Below, piece by piece: positions 33,940 through 43,284 of a stretch of 64,000 nt of DNA; positions within the stretch are counted from its first letter, which is position 1; the number at the start of each line of letters is the position of its first letter. This DNA is from Epilithonimonas xixisoli (GTDB taxonomy: Bacteria; Bacteroidota; Bacteroidia; Flavobacteriales; Weeksellaceae). A model generated the notes under the pieces. The model was not told the origin of the DNA, made no database searches, and saw only the letters and a list, made by a program, of their open reading frames with translations. The position numbers were made by a program, and so were the translations under genes. The stretch spans positions 372,001-436,000 of the forward strand of contig NZ_SOEO01000002.1 in assembly GCF_004365655.1 (NCBI RefSeq), read 5' to 3'.

Positions 33940-34359
33940 ATGAACATCGTCTTTTCAAAAAAAAGAGAAGAAATGGATGTGAAATACATTCATGCCTATC
34001 TTACCGAAAGCTATTGGAATAAAGGAATTTCATTAGAAAAAGTTCAAAAATGTGTTGATAATAGTTTGAATTTTGGACTATTCGATGATCGAAAACAAAT
34101 TGGTTACGCCAGAGTTTTGACAGATTTTGTGCGGTTTTCTTATTTGATGGATGTTTTTATTGAGCCAAAATTACAAGGAAAAGGTTACGGAAAATTGTTG
34201 ATACAACACGTTTTCGAAGATGAAGACATCAAGCAACTTCCAGGAATGCTTTTGGCAACAAAAGATGCGCACACTTTATATGAAAAATTTGGTTTCAAAA
34301 GATTTTCCGAGGAAAATAAAAATCGGTTTATGATTTTTAAACGAAATGAAACAGAATAA
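33940..34359 (+). CDS. GNAT family N-acetyltransferase
   Basis: Encodes 139 residues. It has the GNAT core with the acetyl-CoA loop LQGKGYGKLLIQHV near residue 85 and the C-terminal HTLYEKFGFKRF. The N-terminus (YLTESYWNKGISLEKVQ) places it with small uncharacterised acyltransferases. The substrate is unknown. It is probably transcribed with valS upstream and DUF4241 downstream (14-base gap). Confidence 0.85.
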   Translation: MNIVFSKKREEMDVKYIHAYLTESYWNKGISLEKVQKCVDNSLNFGLFDDRKQIGYARVLTDFVRFSYLMDVFIEPKLQGKGYGKLLIQHVFEDEDIKQLPGMLLATKDAHTLYEKFGFKRFSEENKNRFMIFKRNETE

Positions 34360-34373
34360 TCCAACTCACAACA

Positions 34374-35018
34374 ATGAACCACATCGATAATATCAAAAAA
34401 CTATTCTCCAAAAATTTTGTAGAAAACCCACTTTTGGAAACTTATGAAGTTGGAAACATTCATATTTCATCAGGTTTCATCGTAGCTAGCGATCCGTTGA
34501 TTTCGCCAGACCATTCGGCTTTCACGCAAGAGTTTCCAAAAGGTGATTTTCCTGTTCTGCTTCATAAGGAAAGAGAGTCCAATTGCATTGCTTACGCAGA
34601 AATTGTTTTTGATAAGAATCAAATTGCCGAAAACTGGAGCTTGGCTTTGTGTGATAATCAAAATTTGAAGGATCTAAAAGACGAAGAAATCTACGGCTAT
34701 TTGGTAGAATCCGGAATGGGAAGTTTGATGGACAAAGATTCTCAAACAGCCTTGAACAAATTGGAACAAGAACTTTTTCATAAAAAAGGTGCCGATTTTA
34801 TGGGAATCTACGAGGAGTTTTTCCATCCACATTTTTTTGATGAAAAAGGTGCAATCGATCAATTTGCGATCCTGAAACCATATGATAAGGAGACCGAAAA
34901 CCTGGTTGCTTTTGAGACAGGTTATGGTGAAGGTTTTTATGCCTCATACATAGGTTATTCTAAAGACAATCAAGTAGTTAAATTAATTACAGAATTTATA
35001 GAAATCGGTACAGATTAA
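34374..35018 (+). CDS. DUF4241 domain protein
   Basis: Encodes 214 residues, nearly all DUF4241 (VGNIHISSGFIVASDPL at the start, GYLVESGMGSLMDKDSQ in the middle, VAFETGYGEGFYASYIGY at the end). It is cytoplasmic and has no known activity. It follows the GNAT gene after 14 bases. Confidence 0.8.
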   Translation: MNHIDNIKKLFSKNFVENPLLETYEVGNIHISSGFIVASDPLISPDHSAFTQEFPKGDFPVLLHKERESNCIAYAEIVFDKNQIAENWSLALCDNQNLKDLKDEEIYGYLVESGMGSLMDKDSQTALNKLEQELFHKKGADFMGIYEEFFHPHFFDEKGAIDQFAILKPYDKETENLVAFETGYGEGFYASYIGYSKDNQVVKLITEFIEIGTD

Positions 35019-35091
35019 ATGATTACTTTAGCTAAAATGAAATGGCGATTTGCTTTTTCCATTTGATCTTTGAAATCTATCCATAATACAA

Positions 35092-36000
35092 ATGAAACTT
35101 AGTAACACAAAACCACAAATAGTAGTTGTAGGAAGTTCTTCCATAGATTTGATTCTGAAAACTTCCAAAATCCCAACTGCAAACAACACCGTTCTTGCCC
35201 AAAATCTCACCAGCTTTTTGGGAGGAAAAGGAGCCAATCAAGCTATCGCAACGTCCCGTTTGGGAGCGCACACCTCATTTGTGAGTCGCGTTGGGATGGA
35301 TCCGTACGGACAACAGGTTTTGAGAAACTTGGATGATGAGGAAGTGAATGTCGCCTACGTTTTCGAAGATGAAGACGAAGCCACAGGAACAGCCTACGTG
35401 ACAGCTTCCGAAGAAGGAAATGCAATCACCGTAGTTCCTGCAGCCAATTATAGTTTATCCTCCGAAAATATAGACGAAGCCGAGAAATATCTGGCAACTG
35501 CAGACTTGATTCTCACACAAATGGAAATCCCTTCCAAAACGGTAGAATATCTTTTCAAAAAAGCTAAAAAACTGAATAAAAAAATCGGGATTTACGCTGC
35601 TCCAGCCAGCAGACTTTCAGATGAAGTAATCAATTACGCATCCTTTGTCGTTGCAAAAAGTACAGATTTGGAGACCATCTTTGGAAAGGGCAACCACGAA
35701 GATATTATGAAGCATCTTCCGAATAAATTATTTGTACGAGACGGCGCCAACAGCACCAGCTATTTTGACGGTTCCGAGATGAAGTATTTCCGAAAAAACC
35801 CCAGCACAGAAGCGCACAGTATGGGATTGGGAGACGCCTTTACATCCGGATTTTCTATCGCACTGCTTCACGGGAATTCTATTGAAGATTGTGTGAAATT
35901 TGGAAATGAAGTGGCTTTGAAAGCGGCTGACTACCGAGGTTCTCAAAAAGGTTTGCCTTACCTGAAAGAGATGAAAGAATTAATATCTAAAGCATATTAA
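35092..36000 (+). CDS. PfkB-family sugar kinase, ribokinase-like
   Basis: Encodes 302 residues. The N-terminal ribokinase pattern VVGSSSIDLILKT and LGGKGANQAIATSRLGA is followed by the C-terminal anion-hole motif GLGDAFTSGFS, with the catalytic Asp. Substrate residues are ribokinase-like, but nothing nearby encodes ribose uptake, so ribose specificity is inferred only. It is a likely independent unit; the hydrolase gene starts 56 bases later. Confidence 0.88.
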   Translation: MKLSNTKPQIVVVGSSSIDLILKTSKIPTANNTVLAQNLTSFLGGKGANQAIATSRLGAHTSFVSRVGMDPYGQQVLRNLDDEEVNVAYVFEDEDEATGTAYVTASEEGNAITVVPAANYSLSSENIDEAEKYLATADLILTQMEIPSKTVEYLFKKAKKLNKKIGIYAAPASRLSDEVINYASFVVAKSTDLETIFGKGNHEDIMKHLPNKLFVRDGANSTSYFDGSEMKYFRKNPSTEAHSMGLGDAFTSGFSIALLHGNSIEDCVKFGNEVALKAADYRGSQKGLPYLKEMKELISKAY

Positions 36001-36056
36001 AATCCCATAATCCATCCACATTTTTTTCTACTTTTACTGAAGTCTAATCGATTTTA

Positions 36057-36896
36057 ATGAAAAGTATTGATCTAATGACAGACGTTAATTACACATTGTC
36101 TGCCCATCTTTTCGAGCCAGAAAAATCAAGAAACAAATTGTTGCTCATCAACTCAGCGACGGGTGTAAAGCAGCATATTTACTTTTCTTTTGCGCAATAT
36201 TTTTCGGAGCAAGGGTTTACGGTAATCACCTATGATTATCGTGGGATTGGACTTTCCAAGCCTAAAAAGATGAAAGGCTTTAATGCTTCAATGCGAATTT
36301 GGGGAACTAAAGATTATAAAGCCGTAACAGATTTTATTAAGACCAATTTTCCCAATCATCAGAAATTCTGTCTCGGACATTCCGTTGGTGCATTGATTTT
36401 GGGAATGAATCCAGATTCGGAAATGTTTGAAGAATTTATATTTGTAGGAACTCAGAATGCTTTTGTGGGAAATCTGAAATTTAAAACTAAAATCGAAGCG
36501 TATCTAGGTTTTGGAATCATCCAACCCATATCAACTAAATTTTTAGGTTATTTTCCTGCTAATTGGTTTGGACTTGGAGAAAGTTTGCCATCGGGAAGTG
36601 CTTTTGATTGGCGCACTTTGATTCTTAATAAAAAATCTACCAACAAATTATTAGAGAAAACAAAAGATTTTTCCCGAAATTTGGCTCAGAAAGTTTTTGT
36701 AATTCGGGCGGAAGACGATGTTTGGCTAACAGAAAAAGGCGTGAAATCTCTCTTAGAAAACACTTATCCTAATCTGAGACCAACTTATAGAATTATCAAA
36801 ACTTCAGAATCTGAAAAGAACGAAATTGGACATATCAACTTTTTTCGAAGTTACAACAGGAAGCTTTGGCATATCATTTTAAAAGAATTGAATTAA
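36057..36896 (+). CDS. Alpha/beta hydrolase
   Basis: Encodes 279 residues. The nucleophile elbow is GHSVG (KFCLGHSVGALI, near 125). Upstream is YDYRGIGLSKP, and the late GHINFF supplies the catalytic His. It resembles the serine aminopeptidase-like (Hydrolase_4) lineage of predicted alpha/beta hydrolases. The substrate is not evident. Its stop overlaps the next ATG (TAATG). Confidence 0.82.
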   Translation: MKSIDLMTDVNYTLSAHLFEPEKSRNKLLLINSATGVKQHIYFSFAQYFSEQGFTVITYDYRGIGLSKPKKMKGFNASMRIWGTKDYKAVTDFIKTNFPNHQKFCLGHSVGALILGMNPDSEMFEEFIFVGTQNAFVGNLKFKTKIEAYLGFGIIQPISTKFLGYFPANWFGLGESLPSGSAFDWRTLILNKKSTNKLLEKTKDFSRNLAQKVFVIRAEDDVWLTEKGVKSLLENTYPNLRPTYRIIKTSESEKNEIGHINFFRSYNRKLWHIILKELN

Positions 36897-37540
36897 TGGA
36901 ATTGATTAATAAAACTATAGAATTAGTAAAAGAAAAATTAAAAGGCACAGAATCTGGACACGACTGGTTTCACATAGAACGGGTTTGGAATTTGAGTTTG
37001 AAAATTCATGAAAAAGAAGGTGGCGACAAATTGGTAATAGAACTGGCTGCACTACTGCACGATATTGCCGATCCAAAGTTCCACAATGGCGACGAAACTA
37101 TTGCTACAAAAATAGTTACGGAATTTCTGAATCATGAAAAAGTTGATTCTGGAACCATCGAAAAGGTTATTTTCATTATAGAAAATATGTCATTTAAAAA
37201 TAGAAATGACGCGCCGGAAAATCTTCCTTTAGAATTGAAAATCGTTCAAGATGCAGATAGAATAGACGCCATCGGCGCTATCGGAATTGCCAGAACGTTC
37301 AACTTCGGTGGGTACAAAAACAATTTGATGTACCACCCGGACATCCATCCAAAACTGAATCAAACAAAGGAAGAATACAAAAAATCAAACGGAACTACAA
37401 TCAATCATTTTTACGAAAAATTGTTGCTTCTGAAAGATCTTTTGAACACAGAAACGGCTAAAGAAATTGCTGAACAGAGACACCAATTTATGCTTCAGTT
37501 TTTGGATCAGTTTTACAAAGAATGGAATGTGACTTTTTAA
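36896..37540 (+). CDS. HD domain phosphohydrolase
   Basis: Encodes 214 residues. The HD metal-binding pattern is complete: GHDWFHIERVW near residue 20, LLHDIAD near 56, and DADRIDAIGAIGIART near 120. It resembles YedJ/YpgQ-type nucleotide or phosphodiester hydrolases. The open frame extends upstream to 36866 inside the hydrolase gene, but the ATG at 36896 shares its A with the hydrolase stop and is preferred. Confidence 0.85.
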   Translation: MELINKTIELVKEKLKGTESGHDWFHIERVWNLSLKIHEKEGGDKLVIELAALLHDIADPKFHNGDETIATKIVTEFLNHEKVDSGTIEKVIFIIENMSFKNRNDAPENLPLELKIVQDADRIDAIGAIGIARTFNFGGYKNNLMYHPDIHPKLNQTKEEYKKSNGTTINHFYEKLLLLKDLLNTETAKEIAEQRHQFMLQFLDQFYKEWNVTF

Positions 37541-37568
37541 TTGGCGATAAACCATTATCTTTGCTTTA

Positions 37569-38156
37569 ATGATTATCATTTTAATCCTGATTTTCCTCAT
37601 AATAGCTCTGTTTCTTTCCGGTTTCCGGTCAGAAAAATGGAATCTTTGGAACAAACTCGCCCGGACAATTATTACCATTTCTGCGGCGGCATATTTTACA
37701 TTTTGGTTTGTAGAGCGTAGTCTATCACAGTTTTTGGAAAACTCTTTGGCAGTTCAAGTGATAAATTATTTACCTCAGCCTGTGGATTTTTATATCATCA
37801 GAATTCAGGATGAAAATGACGTTAGAAAATTCAGCTCCAAGCATGTTGGGCAAATCAGGACAGAGCATTTCCGCATAGAATATATCAATATGCAAAAATC
37901 CAACGAGTTTTGGGTTGTGGGTTTCATTGGAAAAGGAAACTTGGTTTATTTTTCGCAAGTGGCTGTTCCAAACATCAATGAAGACAAAATAATCGAGGTC
38001 AAAAACTACATCAACCACAGCCAAAAACTTTCTGCCATAGCCTCGGAAAAAGTGGAAGATTTGAAATACGAAAACATCAAACTCAGCATTTGGGTGACTC
38101 TCGATATGCTTTTGATTTTCCTTAATTCTGTTTTACTTTTCAGAAGACGAGCTTAA
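37569..38156 (+). CDS. Membrane protein of unknown function
   Basis: Encodes 195 residues with N-terminal hydrophobic segments (about 2-17 and 31-46) and one at the C-terminus (about 172-190). The middle (about 60-170) is soluble and probably extracytoplasmic. No family is recognised. It follows the HD gene after 28 bases and could be its partner in a small operon. Confidence 0.6.
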   Translation: MIIILILIFLIIALFLSGFRSEKWNLWNKLARTIITISAAAYFTFWFVERSLSQFLENSLAVQVINYLPQPVDFYIIRIQDENDVRKFSSKHVGQIRTEHFRIEYINMQKSNEFWVVGFIGKGNLVYFSQVAVPNINEDKIIEVKNYINHSQKLSAIASEKVEDLKYENIKLSIWVTLDMLLIFLNSVLLFRRRA

Positions 38157-38218
38157 TTAAATAAAAAACGCTCAAGAAAATTCCTAAGCGTTGTGATTAC
38201 TTTTTTGGAGGTAAAATT

Positions 38219-38635
38219 TTATTTTGATAACAAATTAGCTGTCAAAGTTTTATCAAAGCTAAAAGCCACACTTATTGGGCAAGTTTCTTTAGCTTCTGTT
38301 GCTATTTTCTGGAAATCTTCTTCTGAGATTCCTGGCACTTTTGCATTGAGTGTCAATTCTGATAAAGTCACTTTTCCGTCTATAAAACTAATTTTGCAAT
38401 CCGTTTCCAAACTTTCTGGTGTAAATCCTGCTTCCGACAACAATGCCGAAGTTTTCATCGTAAAACAACCAGCGTGCGCTGCTGCCAACAATTCTTCCGG
38501 ATTGGTTCCAACGCCTTCTTCGAATCTGCTTTTGAAGGAATATTGAGTTTCATTAAGCGTTGTACTTTGAGTGGTTAATACGCCACTTCCCTCTTTCACT
38601 GTGCCTTTCCAGACAGCTTTTGCACTTCTTTTCAT
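38219..38635 (-). CDS. OsmC-family peroxiredoxin (canonical cysteines)
   Basis: Encodes 138 residues. The two redox cysteines of OsmC/Ohr are present: C57 in AAAHAGCFTMKT and C119 in AKETCPISVAF. The family reduces organic hydroperoxides in the cytoplasm. It has no close partner; the convergent membrane protein gene ends 62 bases away. Compare the paralog at 57599, which has Ser at both positions. Confidence 0.93.
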   Translation of the reverse strand: MKRSAKAVWKGTVKEGSGVLTTQSTTLNETQYSFKSRFEEGVGTNPEELLAAAHAGCFTMKTSALLSEAGFTPESLETDCKISFIDGKVTLSELTLNAKVPGISEEDFQKIATEAKETCPISVAFSFDKTLTANLLSK

Positions 38636-38707
38636 ATGTAATTATTTTATTGGTTAAATTTATTATTGATATTCCTAAATTTTTTGCCTTTTTCCTTGAA
38701 TCTTATT

Positions 38708-39145
38708 TTAATCCCAATCTGCGGCAACAAATTTCATTATCGATTTTCCATCGGATAAAGTTAAGAAATGTCCTTCGATTTTATATTGATTCATATTTGG
38801 CAATTGTTTCCCAAAGGAATCTTCCAATTTCATTCTACCATCGCAATACATCATCGTAGAACCAACTCCAGAGAATTTTGCTTTCCCCTTGCTCAATTCT
38901 GCTGTGAAAAACATCCCATTGCAACCCATTTTGGCAGTGTAACGGTTCTCAGAATCCGGATTTTTTGTAAGATCCATATAAGCTTCCAACTTTGTAAGTT
39001 CTGCTTTGGTGAAATCCTGATATTCAACCAACATCCATTTTCGGTTGATATTTTCCATCGTTCCAGATATTTTATTTGTTGATTTACAAGAAACTATTAA
39101 CATCATTATTAATGATGAAAGCGTAATAATCCTAAAGATTTTCAT
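38708..39145 (-). CDS. META domain lipoprotein
   Basis: Encodes 145 residues from the ATG at 39145. The start MKIFRIITLSSLIMMLIVSC gives a lipobox with C20. A META domain follows (NRKWMLVEYQDF, YTAKMGCNGMFF, KFSGVGSTMMYCDG), including the two conserved cysteines. The HslJ/META family is envelope-associated and of unclear function. The open frame goes 12 codons further upstream, but those would precede the signal peptide. Confidence 0.82.
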   Translation of the reverse strand: MKIFRIITLSSLIMMLIVSCKSTNKISGTMENINRKWMLVEYQDFTKAELTKLEAYMDLTKNPDSENRYTAKMGCNGMFFTAELSKGKAKFSGVGSTMMYCDGRMKLEDSFGKQLPNMNQYKIEGHFLTLSDGKSIMKFVAADWD

Positions 39146-39310
39146 TCTAAAAATTTTACTGAATCTCTTAACCAAATTCATACCAATAGATTTAAAATAA
39201 TCATTAAATTAGCCCTTTAAAATAATTCATTATGACGTCTGACAACTTGAACTAGGAATCAAGCTTTTGATGATTGCATAAGAGCTTTAAAAACAAATAA
39301 ATTTTTACTT

Positions 39311-41443
39311 ATGAAAAAAATATTACTAGCACTTACCTTGATTTTAGGTTATGCGCAGGTGAAAGCAGATGAAGGAATGTGGCTTCTAATGCTTGTAAAA
39401 CGTCTGAACGGTGTTGATATGCAGAAAGATGGTCTGCGACTGACGCCAGAAGAAATCTACTCTGTAAACAATTCCAGTTTGAAAGATGCGATTGTAAGTT
39501 TCGGTGGTTTCTGTACAGGTGAGATTGTTTCTAACCAAGGTTTGATTTTTACCAATCACCACTGTGGTTACGATGCAGTTGCCTCCGCTTCTACACCAGA
39601 AAAAGATTATCTAAAGAACGGATTCTGGGCAATGAAACAAAACGAGGAGTTCAACGCAAAAGGACTTTACGTAAGATTCCTTGTAAGAATGGATGACGTT
39701 TCTGAAAGAATCAACGCAAAATTGAACAACAATATGTCTGCAGCTGAGAGAAAAGCGGCAATCGATGCAGAATACAAAGCCATCCAAACAGAAAATTCTG
39801 AAAACGGAAAATACACCGTGGTTGTAAGAGATTTCTTCAACGGAAATGAGTTCTATTATTTTGTTTATCAAGACTATAAAGACATCAGATTGGTTGGCGC
39901 ACCACCTTCATCTCTAGGGAAATTTGGTGGTGATACAGACAACTGGGAATGGCCAAGACACACGGCAGATTTTGCAGTTTTCCGTGCTTATGGTGATGCT
40001 AATGGAAATCCAGCAGAATATTCTGAAGCCAACGTTCCATTGAAACCAAAACACCATTTACCAGTTTCTCTTAAAGGTTTCAAACCTGGAGACTTCACAA
40101 TGATTCTTGGATATCCAGGAAGAACAAACCGTTATTTGACGTCTTTTGGAATCGAGCAAATGGTGGACAAAGATTATCCGGCTTGGGTAGAAGCATCTAA
40201 AGTAACGATGGATGTTCTGAAAAAATATATGGATAAAGACAAAGCGACTCAATTGGATTATGCTTCTCAATACGCAAGTGTTGCCAACTACTGGAAAAAC
40301 AGAGCTGGAACTATTGACGCTGTGAAGAAAAACGGAACTGTGGCTGAAAAACAAAAACTGGAAGAAGTTTACAACCAATGGGCAGCACAATCGCCAAACG
40401 AACAAACTTACTATGGTGTGTTGCCAGAAATTAAAGCTTATTACAGTCAAATTTCGGGAAGAAATGTAGAAAGAAATTACGCTTCTCTTCTTCAAAGAAA
40501 TGCGCATTACATTGCAACAGCTTATCAATTGGGAAGTCTTTTCAAAACTTATGCTGACCAAGATGACGCTGGAAAAACAGCGATGAAACAAAAAGTTCTT
40601 GATGCTGTAGAAAAAGCTTACGATGGTTTCCACGACAACGTGGAAGGCGATATGCTAGTTGCCCTATCTTCTCTTTACAAAGCGAAAGTGAACAAAGAAT
40701 TTGCATCGCCAACCATTTTGGCAGCAGATGTGAATAGTCTTTCAACTTTGGCATATGCTTCTATTTTTGCTAATAAAAAATCTGCTTTGGCTTTCGTTGA
40801 AAATCCGGACAGATTGAAAATTGATGGGGATAAATTGAGACAATTCGCAAACGGAATTGTTGAAGATCAAAAACTGGGTGCAGAAAAATATGCTAAAGTG
40901 GATGAAAATTTCGCTAAAAACAGCAGACTTTTCTTAGACGGACTTAGAAAATCTCAACCAGAGAAAAAATTCTATCCGGATGCTAACTCTACAATGAGAT
41001 TGACTTACGGAAACATTGAAACCCTTCCTGTAAGAGAGGACAGAAACTATAAAGGAATAAAAGAAAATTTCTACACAGATATCAACGGAATGGTTGCCAA
41101 ATACAAAAAAGGCGACGAGGAATTTGACCTGCCTAAGAAAGTTCTAGACCTTGCTAAGAAAAAAGATTATGGACAATACGCGGACAAAAACGGATACATG
41201 CCAATCAACTTCCTTTCTAATAATGACATCACTGGAGGTAACTCGGGATCTCCAATCATAGATGGAAACGGACATTTGATAGGAATTGCATTCGACGGTA
41301 ACAGTGAAGCTTTGAGCGGTGATATTGTTTTCGAACCAAAACTACAGAGAACCATCAACGTAGATATCAGATATGTACTTTGGGTTATCGACAAATATGC
41401 TGGTGCAACTAGACTCATCAGCGAGTTGACCTTGGTAAAATAA
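39311..41443 (+). CDS. S46-family dipeptidyl peptidase (DPP7/DPP11 type)
   Basis: Encodes 710 residues, the normal length. A signal peptide (MKKILLALTLILGYAQVKA) is followed by a chymotrypsin-like fold with an inserted helical domain. The catalytic His is H84 in TNHHCGYD and the Ser is S645 in GGNSGSPII; the Asp lies near 220. The position 18 residues after the Ser is Gly (G663); in the known family, Gly there goes with DPP7 (hydrophobic P1) and Arg with DPP11 (acidic P1), so DPP7 specificity is inferred. It is periplasmic, releasing dipeptides for nutrition. A terminator follows. Confidence 0.93.
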   Translation: MKKILLALTLILGYAQVKADEGMWLLMLVKRLNGVDMQKDGLRLTPEEIYSVNNSSLKDAIVSFGGFCTGEIVSNQGLIFTNHHCGYDAVASASTPEKDYLKNGFWAMKQNEEFNAKGLYVRFLVRMDDVSERINAKLNNNMSAAERKAAIDAEYKAIQTENSENGKYTVVVRDFFNGNEFYYFVYQDYKDIRLVGAPPSSLGKFGGDTDNWEWPRHTADFAVFRAYGDANGNPAEYSEANVPLKPKHHLPVSLKGFKPGDFTMILGYPGRTNRYLTSFGIEQMVDKDYPAWVEASKVTMDVLKKYMDKDKATQLDYASQYASVANYWKNRAGTIDAVKKNGTVAEKQKLEEVYNQWAAQSPNEQTYYGVLPEIKAYYSQISGRNVERNYASLLQRNAHYIATAYQLGSLFKTYADQDDAGKTAMKQKVLDAVEKAYDGFHDNVEGDMLVALSSLYKAKVNKEFASPTILAADVNSLSTLAYASIFANKKSALAFVENPDRLKIDGDKLRQFANGIVEDQKLGAEKYAKVDENFAKNSRLFLDGLRKSQPEKKFYPDANSTMRLTYGNIETLPVREDRNYKGIKENFYTDINGMVAKYKKGDEEFDLPKKVLDLAKKKDYGQYADKNGYMPINFLSNNDITGGNSGSPIIDGNGHLIGIAFDGNSEALSGDIVFEPKLQRTINVDIRYVLWVIDKYAGATRLISELTLVK

Positions 41444-41460
41444 TTTTTTATCAAATTTTC

Positions 41461-41488
41461 AAAAGCCACCATTTTTGGTGGCTTTTTT
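41461..41488 (+). terminator. Terminator of the S46 peptidase gene
   Basis: AAAAGCCACCA (41461-41471) pairs with TGGTGGCTTTT (41476-41486) around four T, followed by more T. Confidence 0.88.
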
Positions 41489-41565
41489 GTTGTTCAAAAT
41501 TTAGGAATGTCGCTTATTGACTTTCTTTTTAATATTTTTTTTGTAAATTAGAGAAATCGTTATTT

Positions 41566-42636
41566 ATGAATTTGAAATCGCTGCTTCATTGGTCGTATAT
41601 TTTTCCAATCTTATCCTTAGTTTATTATTTATTTGGAATTGTGGATGACAATTCTTGGCTTGCAGGCTTGGGTAGTTTATTATTAATCTCATCTGTTTTA
41701 GCTGCGGTGCATCACGCAGAAGTTGTGGCACACAAAGTCGGCGAACCTTTCGGAACCATTATCTTGGCAATCGCCATTACAGTCCTGGAAGTTGGATTGA
41801 TTGTTTCATTGATGGTAGCCGGCGGGAAAGAAACCAACACACTAGCAAGAGACACAGTTTTCGCCGCAGTAATGTTGATTCTAAACGGAATTCTAGGTGC
41901 TTGTCTTCTAGTTGGTGGAATCAAATTTAAGGAACAATTCTTCGCCAGAACCTCTGGAAATATGGCTCTCATAAGTCTTGTCGCCATTGTTGTAATGACA
42001 TTAATTTTACCAAACTACACCACCACAGAACTTTCCGCTACATTCAGCAAAGCGCAATTGATATTTTTCTCCATTGCATCTCTCGTTATTTACAGTACAT
42101 TTCTAATGGTTCAAACCGTGCGTCACAGAAATTACTTCCTCCCGGAAAGTGATGATGAACCACACGCCGATCCACCCAGTAATTTCATCAGTACGATGAG
42201 TCTTATTTTTCTGATTGTTTGTCTTGCGGTAGTGGTCGTGATGGCAAAAGCATTGTCACCAACTATTGAAAGCGTGGTTCACAATTTGGGGGCGCCACAG
42301 GCTTTGGTAGGTGTCATCATTGCGGCAGTAGTACTTTTACCCGAAGGAATGGCGGCGATAAAAGCGGCCAGAAGAAACCAATTCCAGACCAGTCTCAATT
42401 TGGCTTTAGGCTCGGCGATTGCGAGTATTGGATTGACGATTCCATGTGTTGCAGTTGTTTCTATTATTTATGAAATGCCTTTGGTTTTGGGACTTGACAT
42501 CAAATCTATGATTCTCCTTGCCTTATCTCTTTACACAGTAATGCTCTCTCTGAATCGGGGTAAGACGAATGTTCTCTACGGCGTAGTTTTGTTGGTAAAT
42601 CTTTTCGCCTATATTTTCACCGTTATTGTTCCATAA
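41566..42636 (+). CDS. Cation/proton antiporter of the ChaA (CaCA) family
   Basis: Encodes 356 residues with about eleven membrane segments. The two inverted acidic motifs are GEPFGTIILAIAITVLEVG near residue 62 and LLPEGMAAIKAARRN near 260, the family's ion-binding regions. Homologs exchange Ca2+, Na+ or K+ for H+ in the inner membrane. The cation preference here cannot be decided. Confidence 0.9.
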   Translation: MNLKSLLHWSYIFPILSLVYYLFGIVDDNSWLAGLGSLLLISSVLAAVHHAEVVAHKVGEPFGTIILAIAITVLEVGLIVSLMVAGGKETNTLARDTVFAAVMLILNGILGACLLVGGIKFKEQFFARTSGNMALISLVAIVVMTLILPNYTTTELSATFSKAQLIFFSIASLVIYSTFLMVQTVRHRNYFLPESDDEPHADPPSNFISTMSLIFLIVCLAVVVVMAKALSPTIESVVHNLGAPQALVGVIIAAVVLLPEGMAAIKAARRNQFQTSLNLALGSAIASIGLTIPCVAVVSIIYEMPLVLGLDIKSMILLALSLYTVMLSLNRGKTNVLYGVVLLVNLFAYIFTVIVP

Positions 42637-42704
42637 AATTTTTATTTTTGATTAATAAAATCTTGAATCTAAGACAAAAACTGTGGCATTTTAATATGTC
42701 GCAT

Positions 42705-42725
42705 TGTCAGTCTGAGGTTCTCGAA
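42705..42725 (+). repeat. Short interspersed repeat, second copy
   Basis: It matches 18477-18497 at 20 of 21 bases (TGTCAGTCTGAGG core) and lies 55 bases upstream of the GNAT start at 42781. Confidence 0.45.
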
Positions 42726-42780
42726 AACATATAAAAATTCAAAAATCTTCAGATTTTTACCCTTGTAAATTAAAACCGAT

Positions 42781-43284
42781 ATGAAGACCTTCGAAACCGA
42801 AAGATTGACAATGAAACTTGCAGATTTGGAAGATGCAGATTTCTTCTTGGAATTATACAATATGCCGTCATTTATCAAACATATTGGGGACAGAAATATT
42901 CGCACAAAAGAAGATGCGGAACAATACATCAAAACCAAATTCCGACCTCACATTGAAAAATTAGGCTATGGAAATTATGTTGTGATTCACAAAGAACTCA
43001 ATAAAAAAATTGGTGCAGTTGGCGTATTTGTTCGAGACGGGATTGAAGTTCCAGATATTGGATTTTCTTTCTTTCCAGATTTTGAAGGAAAAGGTTTTGC
43101 TTATGAATCAGCTTCGAAACTGAAAGAATTAGTAGCTGAGAATTTTGGATTGACAAAAATCTCTGCAATGACTACCAATGAAAATACTTCTTCTCAGAAA
43201 TTGATTGAAAGATTGGGATTAAAGTTCCAAAAATATGTGATTTTCCCTGATGACAATGAGGAATTGAGATATTATGAAAATTAA
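42781..43284 (+). CDS. GNAT acetyltransferase, RimJ/RimL-like
   Basis: Encodes 167 residues. The start MKTFETERLTMKLADLEDADF is the Acetyltransf_3 opening, the acetyl-CoA loop is FEGKGFAYESASKLK near 100, and ENTSSQKLIERLGLKF is the usual C-terminal part. Relatives acetylate protein N-termini or small amines. Its last codons overlap the following gene by 11 bases. Confidence 0.87.
   Translation: MKTFETERLTMKLADLEDADFFLELYNMPSFIKHIGDRNIRTKEDAEQYIKTKFRPHIEKLGYGNYVVIHKELNKKIGAVGVFVRDGIEVPDIGFSFFPDFEGKGFAYESASKLKELVAENFGLTKISAMTTNENTSSQKLIERLGLKFQKYVIFPDDNEELRYYEN

Noticed and set aside
38167-38192. Possible terminator between the convergent genes ending at 38156 and 38219
   Set aside because: Only AACGCT/AGCGTT pair clearly, with a long loop and no T run directly after the stem.
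40058-40633. Minus-strand frame of 191 codons
   Set aside because: Antisense to the S46 peptidase gene, whose motifs and length are complete.
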